Below are positions 8,078-17,123 of a stretch of 64,000 nt of DNA, piece after piece. A program made the position numbers and the translations under genes. Origin of the DNA: JBGPTK01 sp963797765 (GTDB lineage: Bacteria > Acidobacteriota > Terriglobia > Acidiferrales > UBA7541); NCBI GenBank assembly GCA_963797765.1, contig CAWCQU010000003.1, positions 682,001-746,000 on the forward strand, given 5' to 3'. Position 1 is the first letter of the stretch, and every line of letters begins with the position of its first letter. Below the pieces are notes generated by a model. It worked only from the letters and a program-made list of their open reading frames with translations. It did no database searches and had not been told where the DNA came from.

Positions 8078-10518
8078 TCACTCGCTGCGAAGGGCGGTGA
8101 TTGGGTCGACCCGCATCGATCGCAGAGCTGGTAGGTAACAGGCTGACACTGCTACTAGGACCAGCACCAGGGTTACGGCGGTTAGGGTGATTGGATCGCG
8201 CGCGCTGATTTCGAAGAGGACTGAGGCTAGGACTCGGGTGAATGCCAGCGCGCCGAACAGGCCGAGGATCACTCCGGCCAGCACTAGCTTCAGACCTTGG
8301 CCCACCACCAGACGGAGGATCGAACTGGGCGTGGCGCCCATGGCCATGCGGATTGCGATTTCCTGTTGGCGCTGCAGGACGGAATTGGCCATTACGCCGT
8401 AAATGCCGATGGCGGCCAGGGAGAGCGCCAGGATGCCAAATGCCGCGGTTAGCATCGCCGTCAGGCGCGGCTGGGCCACCGAGGCGGAGACGACGTCCTC
8501 CATCGGCAGAATATTCGAGAGCGGCAGATCGGGATCAAGTTTGGCCACGACGGAGCGCACCGAGGCGATTAATGATTCCGGCGGTTCATCGGAGCGCACG
8601 ACCAGGGACATGTTCGTGACAGGCACGGGACTTTGCTCCTGCGGCAAATATAGCTCCGCCAGATCGGCGGCATTCAGGCCGGCGGACTTTACGCTGGCCA
8701 CCACGCCGACAATGACCGTTTGAATGTTTCCCCGAGTCTGGACAACGAATTTGCCGATGGGATCCTGGCCGGCGAAGAATTTCTCGGCCAGGTTCTGATT
8801 TACGACGGCTACAGGCCTGGAATTGGCGTTATCGCTATCCGCGAAAACGCGGCCGCGCAGCAAGGGAATCCGCATGGCCTTGAAATAGTCGGGCGTGACG
8901 TGGCGAACCGCGGCCACCGGATCGCGTCCTTCCCCCACGCACGCGGTTCCTTCCGGGCATATAAAGACGAAGCGCGTTCCGCTCCCGATGGGCAGATAGC
9001 TATTCACTCCGGCGGATTGCACCGCGGGCAGCGTTTTTACATCCTCCACCAGGCGGCGCCAGAATTCAGACTGTTTCGGCCGGTCCGGATAGCGGCTCAG
9101 CGGTAACGACATTGAAAAGCTCATGACGTTGCGAGCATCGAAGCCCGGGTTGACGTTCATCAGCTTTTCGAAACTCTTCAGCAATAGTCCAGCGCTGCTT
9201 ACCAGGATCAACGCCAGCGCTACTTCGCCGACCACAAGCAAGGAGCGAAATCTTCCAGCGCGGCGGCCGCCGGAAGCGCTGCGTCCGGATTCCTTCAGCG
9301 CGTCGTACAATTTATTGCCGGAGGTTTGCAGAGCGGGAACCAAGCCGAAGCCGAGTCCCGTGACCACGCAGAGCACGAGTGAGAACAGGACCACGCGGCC
9401 GTACATGGTGATCTCATCCACGCGAGGCAGAGTCCCGGGCGGAAGAAGGCGAAGCAGGTGAGGAGCGTTGGCGGCCAGCACCAGCGCGATGGCTCCTCCG
9501 GCGAGCGACAGGAGAAAACTTTCCGTGAGCAACTGGCGCAGCAATCTGCCGCGCGACGCGCCCAGGGCGTAGCGCACCGCGATTTCCTTCTGGCGGGCGC
9601 TGGCGCGTACCAGCAGCAGGCTGGCCAGATTCACGCAACCCATCAACAGCACAAATCCCACCGCAACCAGCAGCACGATCAGCGAACTTCGCAGCGGTCC
9701 GACCAGCGTTTCTTTCAACGAGGCGACCTGTACCGTGAACCGGTGGGCGTCTCCAAAGCCTGGAAAGTTGCTGGTGTAGACGCTTCCGAGCGAATCCATC
9801 TCGGTTTGTGCGTGGGCGATGGATTCTCCAGGCCGCAGGCGGGCGTAGACCGTCAAATATGCCGCGCCAGAGCGCACCCGATCGGGCGGAAACAGCGGAT
9901 TTTCAAACACTCGAGGAAACCAGATTTGAGGTTCCGGTTGTTGAAACGGAAACCGGAAACTGGCCGGAAGAATTCCCACGATGGTGACGCTGTGCCCGTC
10001 AATCGGTACCGATTTGCCGATCAGGTCCGGGTTGCCTCCAAAATGGCTGTGCCAGAACGCATCGCTGACGATCGCAACATTCGCGCCGCCGGGCTGATCC
10101 TCCGAGGGAGAGAACCCCGGCCAATCGCGGGCTGCACGCCGAACACTTCGAAGAAATTCTGAGTGGCAACCGCGGAGGGAAGCTGTTCGGGAACTCCGCT
10201 GGTGGTCAGGCTGGCGCCGGAAGCAAGATACGCGCCGATGCTTTCCAGCGTGCGCGATTGTTGCTGCAGCATGGTGATTCGCGTGAAGGAAATGTTGAAG
10301 CCCTTGATGCCGGTGCCACGGTCCTGCGCTGTGATTGATACCAGGCGATCGGAATTGCGATAGGGGAGCGGCTGCAACAATACGGCGTCGGCGATGGTGA
10401 ACATGGTGGCGTTGGCGCCGATGCCCAGAGCAAGAGTCAGCAACGCGACGCAGACGAAGCCGGGGGATTTTAAAAGCACACGAACCGCGAAGCGAATATC
10501 GTGCCAGATGTCGCTCAT
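8078..10518 (-). pseudogene. ADOP-type MacB/FtsX permease with one frameshift
   Basis: Duplicated orphan ABC permease of about 813 residues once repaired. The N-terminus, from the ATG at 10518 (RBS GGGAGGGG), reads MSDIWHDIRFAVRVLLKSPG and ALGIGANATMFTIADAVLLQPLPY, the ADOP signature. The frame is lost at a CCCC run (10115-10118); one more base restores GRGFSPSEDQPGG. The rest is uninterrupted to 8078, with a periplasmic MacB-like domain, FtsX block LLMGCVNLASLLLVRASARQKEIAVRYALGASRGRLL, a second periplasmic domain, a second FtsX block and the terminal MRVDPITALRSE. Frame-wise the long part opens upstream at 10585, but its first ~155 residues are out-of-frame noise. No ATPase gene is adjacent, as is usual for this family. 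The substrate is unknown. Confidence 0.9.
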
Positions 10519-10819
10519 CGCCCCTCCCACATGCACATCGCGCTCTCCTGAATGCTTCGACGTAAGCGCGAAAGAAACAGCTCAACGAAGACTAGCGCCT
10601 GGTTCGACCGCGCAAAAGAGCCACATTGGCCGGAGTTGTGTCTGGCACGTGCAGCGAACTGCGCGGTGATATCGATCGGCGCAACGCCGGAACGTCCGGC
10701 AGTGGCTCTGCTACGGCAGGCCAAATCGCAAAGACCGTTTGGAGTTATTCAAAACAGAAATGGCAGACACGATGCAGATGTCCGTTATATTCTCATTCAG
10801 AATAAATGAGGTTGGTGGG

Positions 10820-11065
10820 ATGGAAAACATTGAAAGCAGCGGCGCAGCCAAAACGGTGTTCGGCCTATGGTTTGTCCAGGAACGCGAGGGAGCCGAAGCA
10901 ATCGAGCTCTTGATTGGCCTTTACGAATCCGAAGCAGACGCCAAGTCCGCCATCGAACGCGTCAGGACAAAACCTGGTTTCGCGGATTTTCCCGAAGGTT
11001 TGCAGATTTATGAGTATGAGCTGGGCCGGGATAACTGGCCGGACGGCTTTGTTCCCTCTGATTGA
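10820..11065 (+). CDS. Small soluble protein, DUF7336-like
   Basis: 81 residues when started at the ATG preceded by GGTGGG; an in-frame ATG at 10739 lacks a plausible RBS. The pattern FGLWFVQEREGAEAIELLIGLYESEADAKSAIERVRTKPGF, then FPEGLQIYEYELGRDNW and GFV, resembles a small alpha/beta domain that reports strand-helix pairs (SxxxAxxAI...KPGF) and is found in many phyla. I recall it as DUF7336, but the assignment is from memory and tentative. No catalytic residues are evident. It stands alone. Confidence 0.65.
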   Translation: MENIESSGAAKTVFGLWFVQEREGAEAIELLIGLYESEADAKSAIERVRTKPGFADFPEGLQIYEYELGRDNWPDGFVPSD

Positions 11066-11186
11066 CATCGGGCCTGGAGGCAGACGGTTCGGCGCTCGAC
11101 TTTCTCCAGCGGGTCGTTCGGCGCAGCTAGCCTGGTTGGCGCGTGATCACTCGGCGAGCCGCACTTGATCTTCACATCTGCGAATC

Positions 11187-11567
11187 TCAGGCGGTTCGTC
11201 TAGAACGCTTCTTGTGTGCGGCTAGAGCGGCGCGAAGCAACTGGCGTAGGGCGGGCGCGTGGACGTCAGCGGCTGTGCGCAGTTTGACGTGGCGATGGAC
11301 CCTGCCTTTTCCTTCGAGCAGATGGAAGGGGTCGGGTAGCTCAGTGGCGCGGCCGATTCCCAGAGTTACCCATCCCTTTGCGGGCATGATGACGCAGATT
11401 GTGTCGGCGTATTTTGGGCTGAAGCCGTAGCCCACAAGCTTGCCGGGCAAGTCGACTTGCTCTTGGAGTTTTGGAATCGTTCTTAGAACCAAGGCGCGGG
11501 TTTTGATGGCCAGCTCGCGAATTTCAGGACTGTAGGCGGAGATGAGTTGGTCGAATTCATTGGCCAT
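11187..11567 (-). CDS. DUF1801 (YdhG-like, frataxin-fold) protein
   Basis: 126 residues. LISAYSPEIRELAIKTRALVLRTIPKLQEQVDLPGKLVGYGF, then ADTICVIMPAKGWVTLGIGRATELPDP and the basic end, match DUF1801 proteins, which have a frataxin-like fold. One branch has been linked to iron handling in Bacillus, but the function here is unknown. The RBS is weak. The gene is single and leftward, in a neighbourhood with no functional hint. Confidence 0.75.
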   Translation of the reverse strand: MANEFDQLISAYSPEIRELAIKTRALVLRTIPKLQEQVDLPGKLVGYGFSPKYADTICVIMPAKGWVTLGIGRATELPDPFHLLEGKGRVHRHVKLRTAADVHAPALRQLLRAALAAHKKRSRRTA

Positions 11568-11690
11568 GGATTCATGCCTGGGATGCCGCTGGTATCGTTA
11601 ATCCGAGCGATTCCGGGCCGCGCAAATCGATTTTCTTAGATTGCAAATCAACTCTGGCGACTCCGTTGGAACGAAGTTCGTTTGTCCGGA

Positions 11691-11717
11691 CGCCAATTGG
11701 AAATTGGCGTTCCCGGG
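11691..11717. repeat. Short dyad repeat related to 17093-17120
   Basis: CGCCAATT and AATTGGCG arms, followed by GTTCCCGGG. The same layout (CGCCAATC...GATTGGCG TTCTCGGG) recurs at 17093-17120 with a few differences. It is probably a small dispersed element. Confidence 0.45.
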
Positions 11718-11797
11718 AAGTACGATCGCGAATCCGGGGCGCCAGAGCGGCGCCCCGATCGAAGACTTTAAATGCAGAGAACACATGTGCCGTGGGC

Positions 11798-12214
11798 TCA
11801 GGCTGTCTTGGGTTTGTAAATTGAGCCGGCGACGCCGCCCTGGATGGCGTGGGCCACGAACTGATAAACGATTTCGATGCAAGTCTGCCCAATGGTGGCA
11901 TAGGTGAACGTGAAAAAACTATAAAGCCCGAAAGTAATGGGACCGAGCAACGCGATCATCAAGCCGAGCGTGATGCCCGCCTTGGCGCCACCTCCCAGCA
12001 CATTGCCAACCTTGGCTAACAGGAGCACGAAGACAATGCATGCGAACAGGTCGGTGAGAACGAATCCCACAATTCCTTGTTTGAACAGGCCGGGATAGAG
12101 AGTCCCGATCGAGGCCATCTGCGCCGCCATGTATTTCCCATAGAACGCAAAGTTGAGCAGCGTGCGAACGACCCACATTGCCAGTACCGCGCCTAAATAC
12201 CGTCCGGAATTCAT
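11798..12214 (-). CDS. Integral membrane protein of unknown function (four helices)
   Basis: 138 residues from the ATG at 12214, chosen because GGAGGAGG lies just upstream; the frame is open further to 12307 but that part is polar and unlike protein. Four hydrophobic stretches are visible: ~5-25, ~45-68, ~75-100 and ~105-128. A conserved-looking glycine track (GGGAKAGITLGLMIALLGPITFGLY) links helices two and three. The general shape resembles small four-helix DUF families of acidobacteria and proteobacteria. I could not assign one. Confidence 0.7.
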   Translation of the reverse strand: MNSGRYLGAVLAMWVVRTLLNFAFYGKYMAAQMASIGTLYPGLFKQGIVGFVLTDLFACIVFVLLLAKVGNVLGGGAKAGITLGLMIALLGPITFGLYSFFTFTYATIGQTCIEIVYQFVAHAIQGGVAGSIYKPKTA

Positions 12215-12433
12215 GCTTCCTCCTCCGCCAAAAAATTTAGATTTGGAACCGAGCAGGGCCTGACGACTTCGCGGGCGGATTCTGGCCCCGGAGCGATGAA
12301 ATGTCAAGGAAAGCGGGGCCTTCGCCAGGCAGCGGCAAGACGGAATGGCGAGGGTGACATTTGCGAGGATTTACGATGAACGCGCGGCAGGTTTTGGGAA
12401 TGAAACACGAGCTTCGCTAGAGCGGCGACTGCG

Positions 12434-13768
12434 TCAGCGCAGAACGATACAACCCCGCTGTTCAAGCTTTTCGATCCACGCCGGGTGACCGGATAATTTG
12501 TTCCAGCGCAGATCAAGCTTTTCGAGTTTGGGCAGATCACCGATGTTGGCAGGAAGCGTGACCAGCCGGTTGGAGCGCAAGTCGAGTTGCGTGAGGTTGA
12601 ACAAACGGCCGATGGATTCGGGAAGCTCGCTGATCTGGTTATTTCTGAGGTCCAGGGTGGCCAATCGCGCCAGTTCTCCGATCGATTCCGGGAGCGCCGC
12701 AAGGTGGTTATTTTGCAGACGCAGTTCGGTGAGCTTTTGGAGACCGGCCAGCGATGAGGGCAGAGAATTCAATTGGTTGTTATAGAGATGGAGTTCGCGG
12801 AGATTCGTCAAACTTCCGATGGATTCAGGGAGTGAGGCGAGTCGGTTATTGTAAAGCCGCAATTCTTTCAGTCCGGCCATGTTTCCAATAGTGGCGGGAA
12901 GGGAAGTCAACTGATTGTCAGTGAGGTTCAGGTAGGCGAGTTGCGAAAGATTTCCCAGAGAATCGGGAATCGCGGTGAGGCGGTTATTGCTGAGGTAGAA
13001 ATATCCCGAGAGCGCGCTTAAATTGCCGATTGATTCGGGAATGGACGTCAGTTCGTTGTGGCCAAGGTCGAGCATTTTGAGTTTTGTGAGATCGCTGATG
13101 CGCGGGGAGATGGAAGACAGTTGATTTTCGGATAGGTCCAATGTCTCAAGGTTGGTCAAGCGCCACAGCGCGGCGGGCACCGATGTGAAGCGATTTTTTC
13201 CGAGCCGCAAATCGGCGAGGCTTGCGGCGCTTTGGAGGCTCTCAGGCACGCTGGTTAGCTGGTTGCCGCGCGCGTGCAACGTGCGAAGCTGGGTGAATCC
13301 GCTAATGTAAGACGGAAGCTCGGCTAATTGGTTGTTGTCGACATGCAATTCGCGCAGGCCCGCCAAGTGCGCGAGTTGTGGGGGAAGTGAGCTGAGGCAA
13401 TTCTCGTCCAGGTAAAGACTCCTTAGATGGGCCAGACCTGCGAGCGAGGCTGGGAGATCGGAGAGCCGATTGCCGGCCAGATCCAGATGGCGGAGTTGTG
13501 CGAATTGGCCAAGCGCAGCGGGAATCGATTCCAGGCTGCAATAGCGCATCGCCAGCGCCTGAAGGGAACCGTTCTTTGCCGCGAAGCTGACTGGCTTCGC
13601 CAGCCTGCCGCCACCCTGTTCAAAACCTTCATCGCAGGAGGCTGGGACTGGCGTCAAGGCCTGGGTGCGGTTGGTGAGGAGGACGGTGGCTGCGATCTCG
13701 ATGAGCGCCTCAGCTTCGTCGAAATGGAGAGCGACGGCGCTATATCCGATTCCGGCTCGAACTGCCAT
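12434..13768 (-). CDS. Leucine-rich repeat protein
   Basis: 444 residues. After about 75 non-repeat residues there are sixteen consecutive 23-residue leucine-rich repeats with the consensus LxxLxLxxNxLxxLPxxIGxLxx, running to about residue 440. The repeats resemble the ROCO/PIRL/SHOC2-like class (N-Q/R-L then LP). No kinase, GTPase, F-box, transmembrane or signal segment is visible, so the predicted product is a cytosolic solenoid for protein binding. The start has CAGGAG seven bases upstream. Repeats are divergent at DNA level, so this is not a recent tandem expansion. The partner is unknown. Confidence 0.93.
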   Translation of the reverse strand: MAVRAGIGYSAVALHFDEAEALIEIAATVLLTNRTQALTPVPASCDEGFEQGGGRLAKPVSFAAKNGSLQALAMRYCSLESIPAALGQFAQLRHLDLAGNRLSDLPASLAGLAHLRSLYLDENCLSSLPPQLAHLAGLRELHVDNNQLAELPSYISGFTQLRTLHARGNQLTSVPESLQSAASLADLRLGKNRFTSVPAALWRLTNLETLDLSENQLSSISPRISDLTKLKMLDLGHNELTSIPESIGNLSALSGYFYLSNNRLTAIPDSLGNLSQLAYLNLTDNQLTSLPATIGNMAGLKELRLYNNRLASLPESIGSLTNLRELHLYNNQLNSLPSSLAGLQKLTELRLQNNHLAALPESIGELARLATLDLRNNQISELPESIGRLFNLTQLDLRSNRLVTLPANIGDLPKLEKLDLRWNKLSGHPAWIEKLEQRGCIVLR

Positions 13769-13993
13769 GGGTGCTCCTGCTGGTAAGAGTATTCGAATAA
13801 TTCAAAGTGCCGGCATTTGGCCGGTGCACAGCCAAGAGTGGCCACGCTACTGCAAACCACTACCTAAATTTGCAGCTTTAGATTGCTGCAAACGGCGGGA
13901 AAGGTCTATTCAAAATTAGATTATTGCCAAGATGTACGGAGGGCGCTGCCGTGTTCGACAAGCAGGGATTGTAGGGCCGGCCTGCGTGCTATC

Positions 13994-14389
13994 TTATCCG
14001 GCGGCGGCGCAGGCGTAGGCTTTGTTGGTTTCTAAATTCAGCTCGGCGACGCTGATTTTTGCAGCGGCGGCAGTGGAGCGAACGAAATATTCAATCGTTA
14101 CCGCGACACCAGCTTGATTCGCCGCGGGAATATCCTGCACGCGGACGACGCGCGCACGACAACGTACTGGCGTGCTGCTTTCACCACGCATGTCTCCAGG
14201 CATCAGCACAATCAAATCCAGCGGTGCGCCGAACTGGGGCGGATGATTGGTTACGAAGAACAATCCCTTTTCCGAGACGTTCACTGTTTCGCCTTCGAAT
14301 TGATCGCGCGGCGCTCCGGCTGCAGGACGGAATCGCAGGGGAACGCGCAATGAAATTCGTTCTGCAGATCGAAGATTGCTGTATGACAT
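13994..14389 (-). CDS. PilZ domain protein
   Basis: 131 residues from the ATG at 14389, which has GGAGG seven bases ahead; a TTG four codons earlier overlaps that RBS and is unlikely. The N-terminal RSAERISLRVPLRFR corresponds to the RxxxR c-di-GMP motif region, and TVNVSEKGLFFVT corresponds to the D/NxSxxG strand, here with N in the first position (NVSEKG). ARVVRVQ and GVAVTIEYF complete the barrel. It probably binds c-di-GMP, though the changed D/NxSxxG residue leaves this open. It stands alone without an obvious output domain. Confidence 0.85.
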   Translation of the reverse strand: MSYSNLRSAERISLRVPLRFRPAAGAPRDQFEGETVNVSEKGLFFVTNHPPQFGAPLDLIVLMPGDMRGESSTPVRCRARVVRVQDIPAANQAGVAVTIEYFVRSTAAAAKISVAELNLETNKAYACAAAG

Positions 14390-14911
14390 AACATCCTCCA
14401 ACGGGGCGGGCCTGTTTTCGAGTCCTTGTTAAAAACCCACGACCAGAGTAAATAAACAAAGTGAATAGAGCAATAGGACGAAGTGCCCGAAATGACAACA
14501 GGCGGCACCCAGGCTGCGTGCCGAAATGGAAGGGACCGATTGCCGCAATTTTTGTCTAACGTGCTTTGTGAGGCTTGGATTCTCCAAAGGGTGAAAACGC
14601 GATAGCAAACATTCCATACGACGCAGTATGGAACGCGCTAAGAAGATGCGTAGACTGGCCATGCAACTTGCACGTGCTGCGCGGGATACCTTGCAGGGCT
14701 TGGGATGACGTCGAAAAGCGGCGGTCGCGTGAGCCCGATTGGCATTCGTCGGATAGGCTACAAACTAAGCGTGATTCCTGTAGCGCGGGTACTTTGACGG
14801 TGCGATTGGCCGCATGCACAGCCAAGACTGTGGCTTTGCTACCATGGCGCGGGAGGCGCTGAATCCACTTCCCGTGCGATTTCACGTCTGACCATGAGGA
14901 ATCCGCCCAGT
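14390..14911. other. Gene-free interval
   Basis: About 520 bp upstream of the PilZ gene. No ORF with protein-like composition or RBS was found. Near 14814-14840 there is a sequence (GCACAGCCAAGA...TGGC...GCTAC) that also appears near 13826-13852, so short dispersed repeats are likely. Otherwise nothing was recognised. Confidence 0.4.
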
Positions 14912-15145
14912 TTAATGAATAGTTTCGCCTGAGCGCGGCCACTGGTTCAATGTCCCGAATTGATCCGTTCCGGTAACAAGGGAGACGATGCCGCCATCAT
15001 GCACGGAAAAGATGAAATATTCGTTCTGGGAATCGTCGGCCATACGGGCCACTCGCTTCTTAGCTTCGCTCAGGCTAGGTACCGCTTCGATCCAGAGCTG
15101 TGTGCCATCTGGCAATCTTTTGAAGATATCGAACATATGATGCAC
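14912..15145 (-). CDS. Small conserved-looking protein of unknown function
   Basis: 77 residues starting at GTG, chosen because GGGAGGT ends five bases ahead; an ATG three codons later is too far from it. The sequence FKRLPDGTQLWIEAVPSLSEAKKRVARMADDSQNEYFIFSVHDGGIVS has a clear strand-helix-strand pattern, as in short acidobacterial proteins that read RLPDG..LW...V..L..A...L. No function is known to me. The frame is intact and the composition is normal. Confidence 0.65.
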   Translation of the reverse strand: MHHMFDIFKRLPDGTQLWIEAVPSLSEAKKRVARMADDSQNEYFIFSVHDGGIVSLVTGTDQFGTLNQWPRSGETIH

Positions 15146-15463
15146 GTCGCACCTCCCAAAAATGGTGTCCTCGATCTATTCTCTTCGCTCTCTTGCCAGT
15201 TATAAGTGAGCAATTTGTCTTCCGGACCGAGAACAATCAATATGTGTATGCAAATCTGTGATTTAGAGGATTGAGCCGAAGAATTGCACGCGGCCGGAGG
15301 GCGGTCTAGTACTCGGAAATTGCTCGATAGCTCCTGCACGGATTACAAAATCTCTCAGGTGTCTCCGCTCTAGGACTGAGTGCGACGGAGATGGCATCGG
15401 CTGTTGATGGAAATATAATTCAAATATATTTCAGAAACGCACGATGGGGGGTAAAATGTAGCT
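15146..15463. other. Gene-free interval with divergent promoters expected
   Basis: About 320 bp between a leftward and a rightward small gene. AT-rich stretches (15405-15440) precede the rightward gene and probably contain its promoter. No riboswitch or RNA motif was recognised. Confidence 0.35.
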
Positions 15464-15730
15464 ATGGCACGCGGTTGGGAGAGCAAGTCTGTAGAAGGCC
15501 AGGTCGATGATTTTAAGTCGAAGGCTGATCAAAAAGAGAAGAACAATTTGACGCAAGAACAAGCCGAGAATTCCCGCCAACGAGGAGTCCTGCTCCTTGC
15601 CCGCACCCGGGTGCAACACGAACTGGAAGTCACCTATGACCCACGCCGCCAGGAACAGCTAAAATCCGCGCTGGCGCACTTGGACGCTCAGTTGGGCGAC
15701 AAATCGCGCTCCGATTCCGGCCAAAACTAA
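15464..15730 (+). CDS. Small charged helical protein of unknown function
   Basis: 88 residues, highly charged (many K, E, Q, R), predicted helical, beginning MARGWESKSVEGQVDDF. The MARGWESKxVE start recurs, as I remember, in acidobacterial small proteins with no assigned role. No membrane segment and no metal ligands are present. A GGGGGGT run about 13 bases upstream of the ATG is a mediocre RBS. It is probably real because of its composition and position, but no function can be inferred. Confidence 0.65.
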   Translation: MARGWESKSVEGQVDDFKSKADQKEKNNLTQEQAENSRQRGVLLLARTRVQHELEVTYDPRRQEQLKSALAHLDAQLGDKSRSDSGQN

Positions 15731-15819
15731 GCTGGGTCAGAACAGCGGATGGTTGGATCGCTTCCCTTCATTTCATCTTCTCACAAGTTCATTCCCATCA
15801 GTGATGCCCCGGGATATTT

Positions 15820-16101
15820 TTATTTTACGGTTGGAAAGTCCATTCGCGGGGGCGACAAAATTGTCGCGACCGTCTGATCAGACACTCCAAGGCTCTCGGC
15901 GATTTCTTTCATCGTCTCCCCTGAGAGTTTAAGAATTTCAGCTTGGTCTGAATTCGAAAGTTCAACGGTATCGACTACGGGCTGGGGAGGAGACGTTTTG
16001 TGGACGGGCGCAGCGGCTGGAGGAGGGCTAGACCGAACCGGCACGGCAGCAGAACCTGAAGGTGGACCTAATGGAGCGCTACTAGGAATCGGAACAGTCA
16101 T
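15820..16101 (-). CDS. Small protein with proline-rich start and HTH-like end
   Basis: 93 residues from the ATG at 16101 (GGGAGA just upstream); the frame is open to 16167 but without RBS. The first half is proline/alanine/serine rich (SSPPPAAAPVHKTSPPQP). The second half, AEILKLSGETMKEIAESLGVSDQTVATIL, reads as a helix-turn-helix: helix, turn at GVS, recognition helix. That suggests DNA binding or a flagellar/secretion-type linker, but no family was recognised. The nearest neighbour on the same strand is distant. Confidence 0.6.
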   Translation of the reverse strand: MTVPIPSSAPLGPPSGSAAVPVRSSPPPAAAPVHKTSPPQPVVDTVELSNSDQAEILKLSGETMKEIAESLGVSDQTVATILSPPRMDFPTVK

Positions 16102-16306
16102 AATGTCTCCCTTCAAAAAGCTCACATTGGAGCTATCATCGGCAGATCCCGGTAATACATTAGTCACGGCGGAATTATGAGAGAGCCTGCAGTTGTTTGG
16201 TTGACTGCCTGTTGGAGTGCAAGCATGATGATCGCGAAAGACAGATCAGTGATTGCAGCAAGAACTCTGAGCCGGACCGACGGGCCGGATCGCAGGAGAT
16301 TGAAAG

Positions 16307-16999
16307 ATGAAGACCGGAGGAATCATCGGGGGCATCGGCCCGGAATCGACGATCGAATACTACCGGTCGGCGATCGCCGCCTATCAGGAGAAAAAAGGGG
16401 ATGGAAGCTATCCCTCCCTGATCATCAATAGCGTTAACTTGAAAAAACTGATCGAGCTGGTCACCGCGAATCGCTTGGGAGAAATCGTGGAATATCTTGT
16501 GCCGGAAGTACAAAGATTGGCGGACGCGGGAGCCGTGTGCGGATTGCTCGCCGCCAATACTCCGCACATCGTGTTCGATGAAATCCAAGGGCGCTCGCCG
16601 ATTCCGCTGATCAGCATTGTGCAAGCTACTTGCGATGCCGCGAAAGCGCTGGGACTGAACAAAATCGGGCTATTCGGCACGCGGTTTACGATGGAAGGGA
16701 AGTTTTATCCCGCAGTTTTTTCGAACCAGGGAATCACGCTGGTGATTCCGCGAGAGGAAGAACGGGAATACATTCACGATAAATATATGAATGAACTGCT
16801 GAAAGGGGCTTTCCTTCCGGAAACGCGCGACCGTTTGTTGACGATCGTCGATCACATGCTGGCGCGAGACGAAATTCAGGGATTGATTCTGGGCGGCACG
16901 GAATTGCCGCTGATCCTGCGCGACGTGATTTATCGCGGCATTCCGTTCCTGGATACTACCCAGATTCACGTGAAAGCGCTGGTCGAACGCTTGCTGTGA
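16307..16999 (+). CDS. Aspartate/glutamate racemase-family protein lacking both catalytic cysteines
   Basis: 230 residues of the Asp/Glu/hydantoin racemase fold: GGIIGGIGPESTIEYYRSAI at the N-terminus, the AANTPHIVFDEIQ motif near residue 83 and the LILGGTELPLIL motif near residue 197. In true aspartate racemases the acid/base cysteines sit in the ANT and GCTE motifs. Here Ala83 and Gly197 occupy those places, as in a subgroup I recall reading ANTPH...GGTELPL. Racemase activity by the two-cysteine mechanism is therefore doubtful. RBS AGGAG is present. The frame is intact and there is no operon. Confidence 0.85.
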   Translation: MKTGGIIGGIGPESTIEYYRSAIAAYQEKKGDGSYPSLIINSVNLKKLIELVTANRLGEIVEYLVPEVQRLADAGAVCGLLAANTPHIVFDEIQGRSPIPLISIVQATCDAAKALGLNKIGLFGTRFTMEGKFYPAVFSNQGITLVIPREEEREYIHDKYMNELLKGAFLPETRDRLLTIVDHMLARDEIQGLILGGTELPLILRDVIYRGIPFLDTTQIHVKALVERLL

Positions 17000-17092
17000 A
17001 CCGCCAAGGAATCCCGGCCGGGGATTCCGATTCGGGCAATCGAACCGCATGCCGCATATTTCCAAGATACCAGCCGTCGAATGCCGCGAGGG

Positions 17093-17120
17093 CGCCAATC
17101 GGGAGATTGGCGTTCTCGGG
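17093..17120. repeat. Short dyad repeat related to 11691-11717
   Basis: CGCCAATC and GATTGGCG arms followed by TTCTCGGG, just downstream of the LysM-protein stop. It could double as a transcription stop signal but has no T run. Confidence 0.4.
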
Positions 17121-17123
17121 CCG

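Noticed and set aside
10519..10585. Upstream extension of the long ADOP reading frame to 10585
   Set aside because: Its first ~155 residues have noise composition. The real N-terminus is in another frame, starts at 10518 with an RBS and carries the family signature.
12300..13770. LRR region as a CRISPR-like or tandem DNA repeat
   Set aside because: The 69-bp periodicity reflects protein repeats. The DNA units diverge strongly and there are no spacers.
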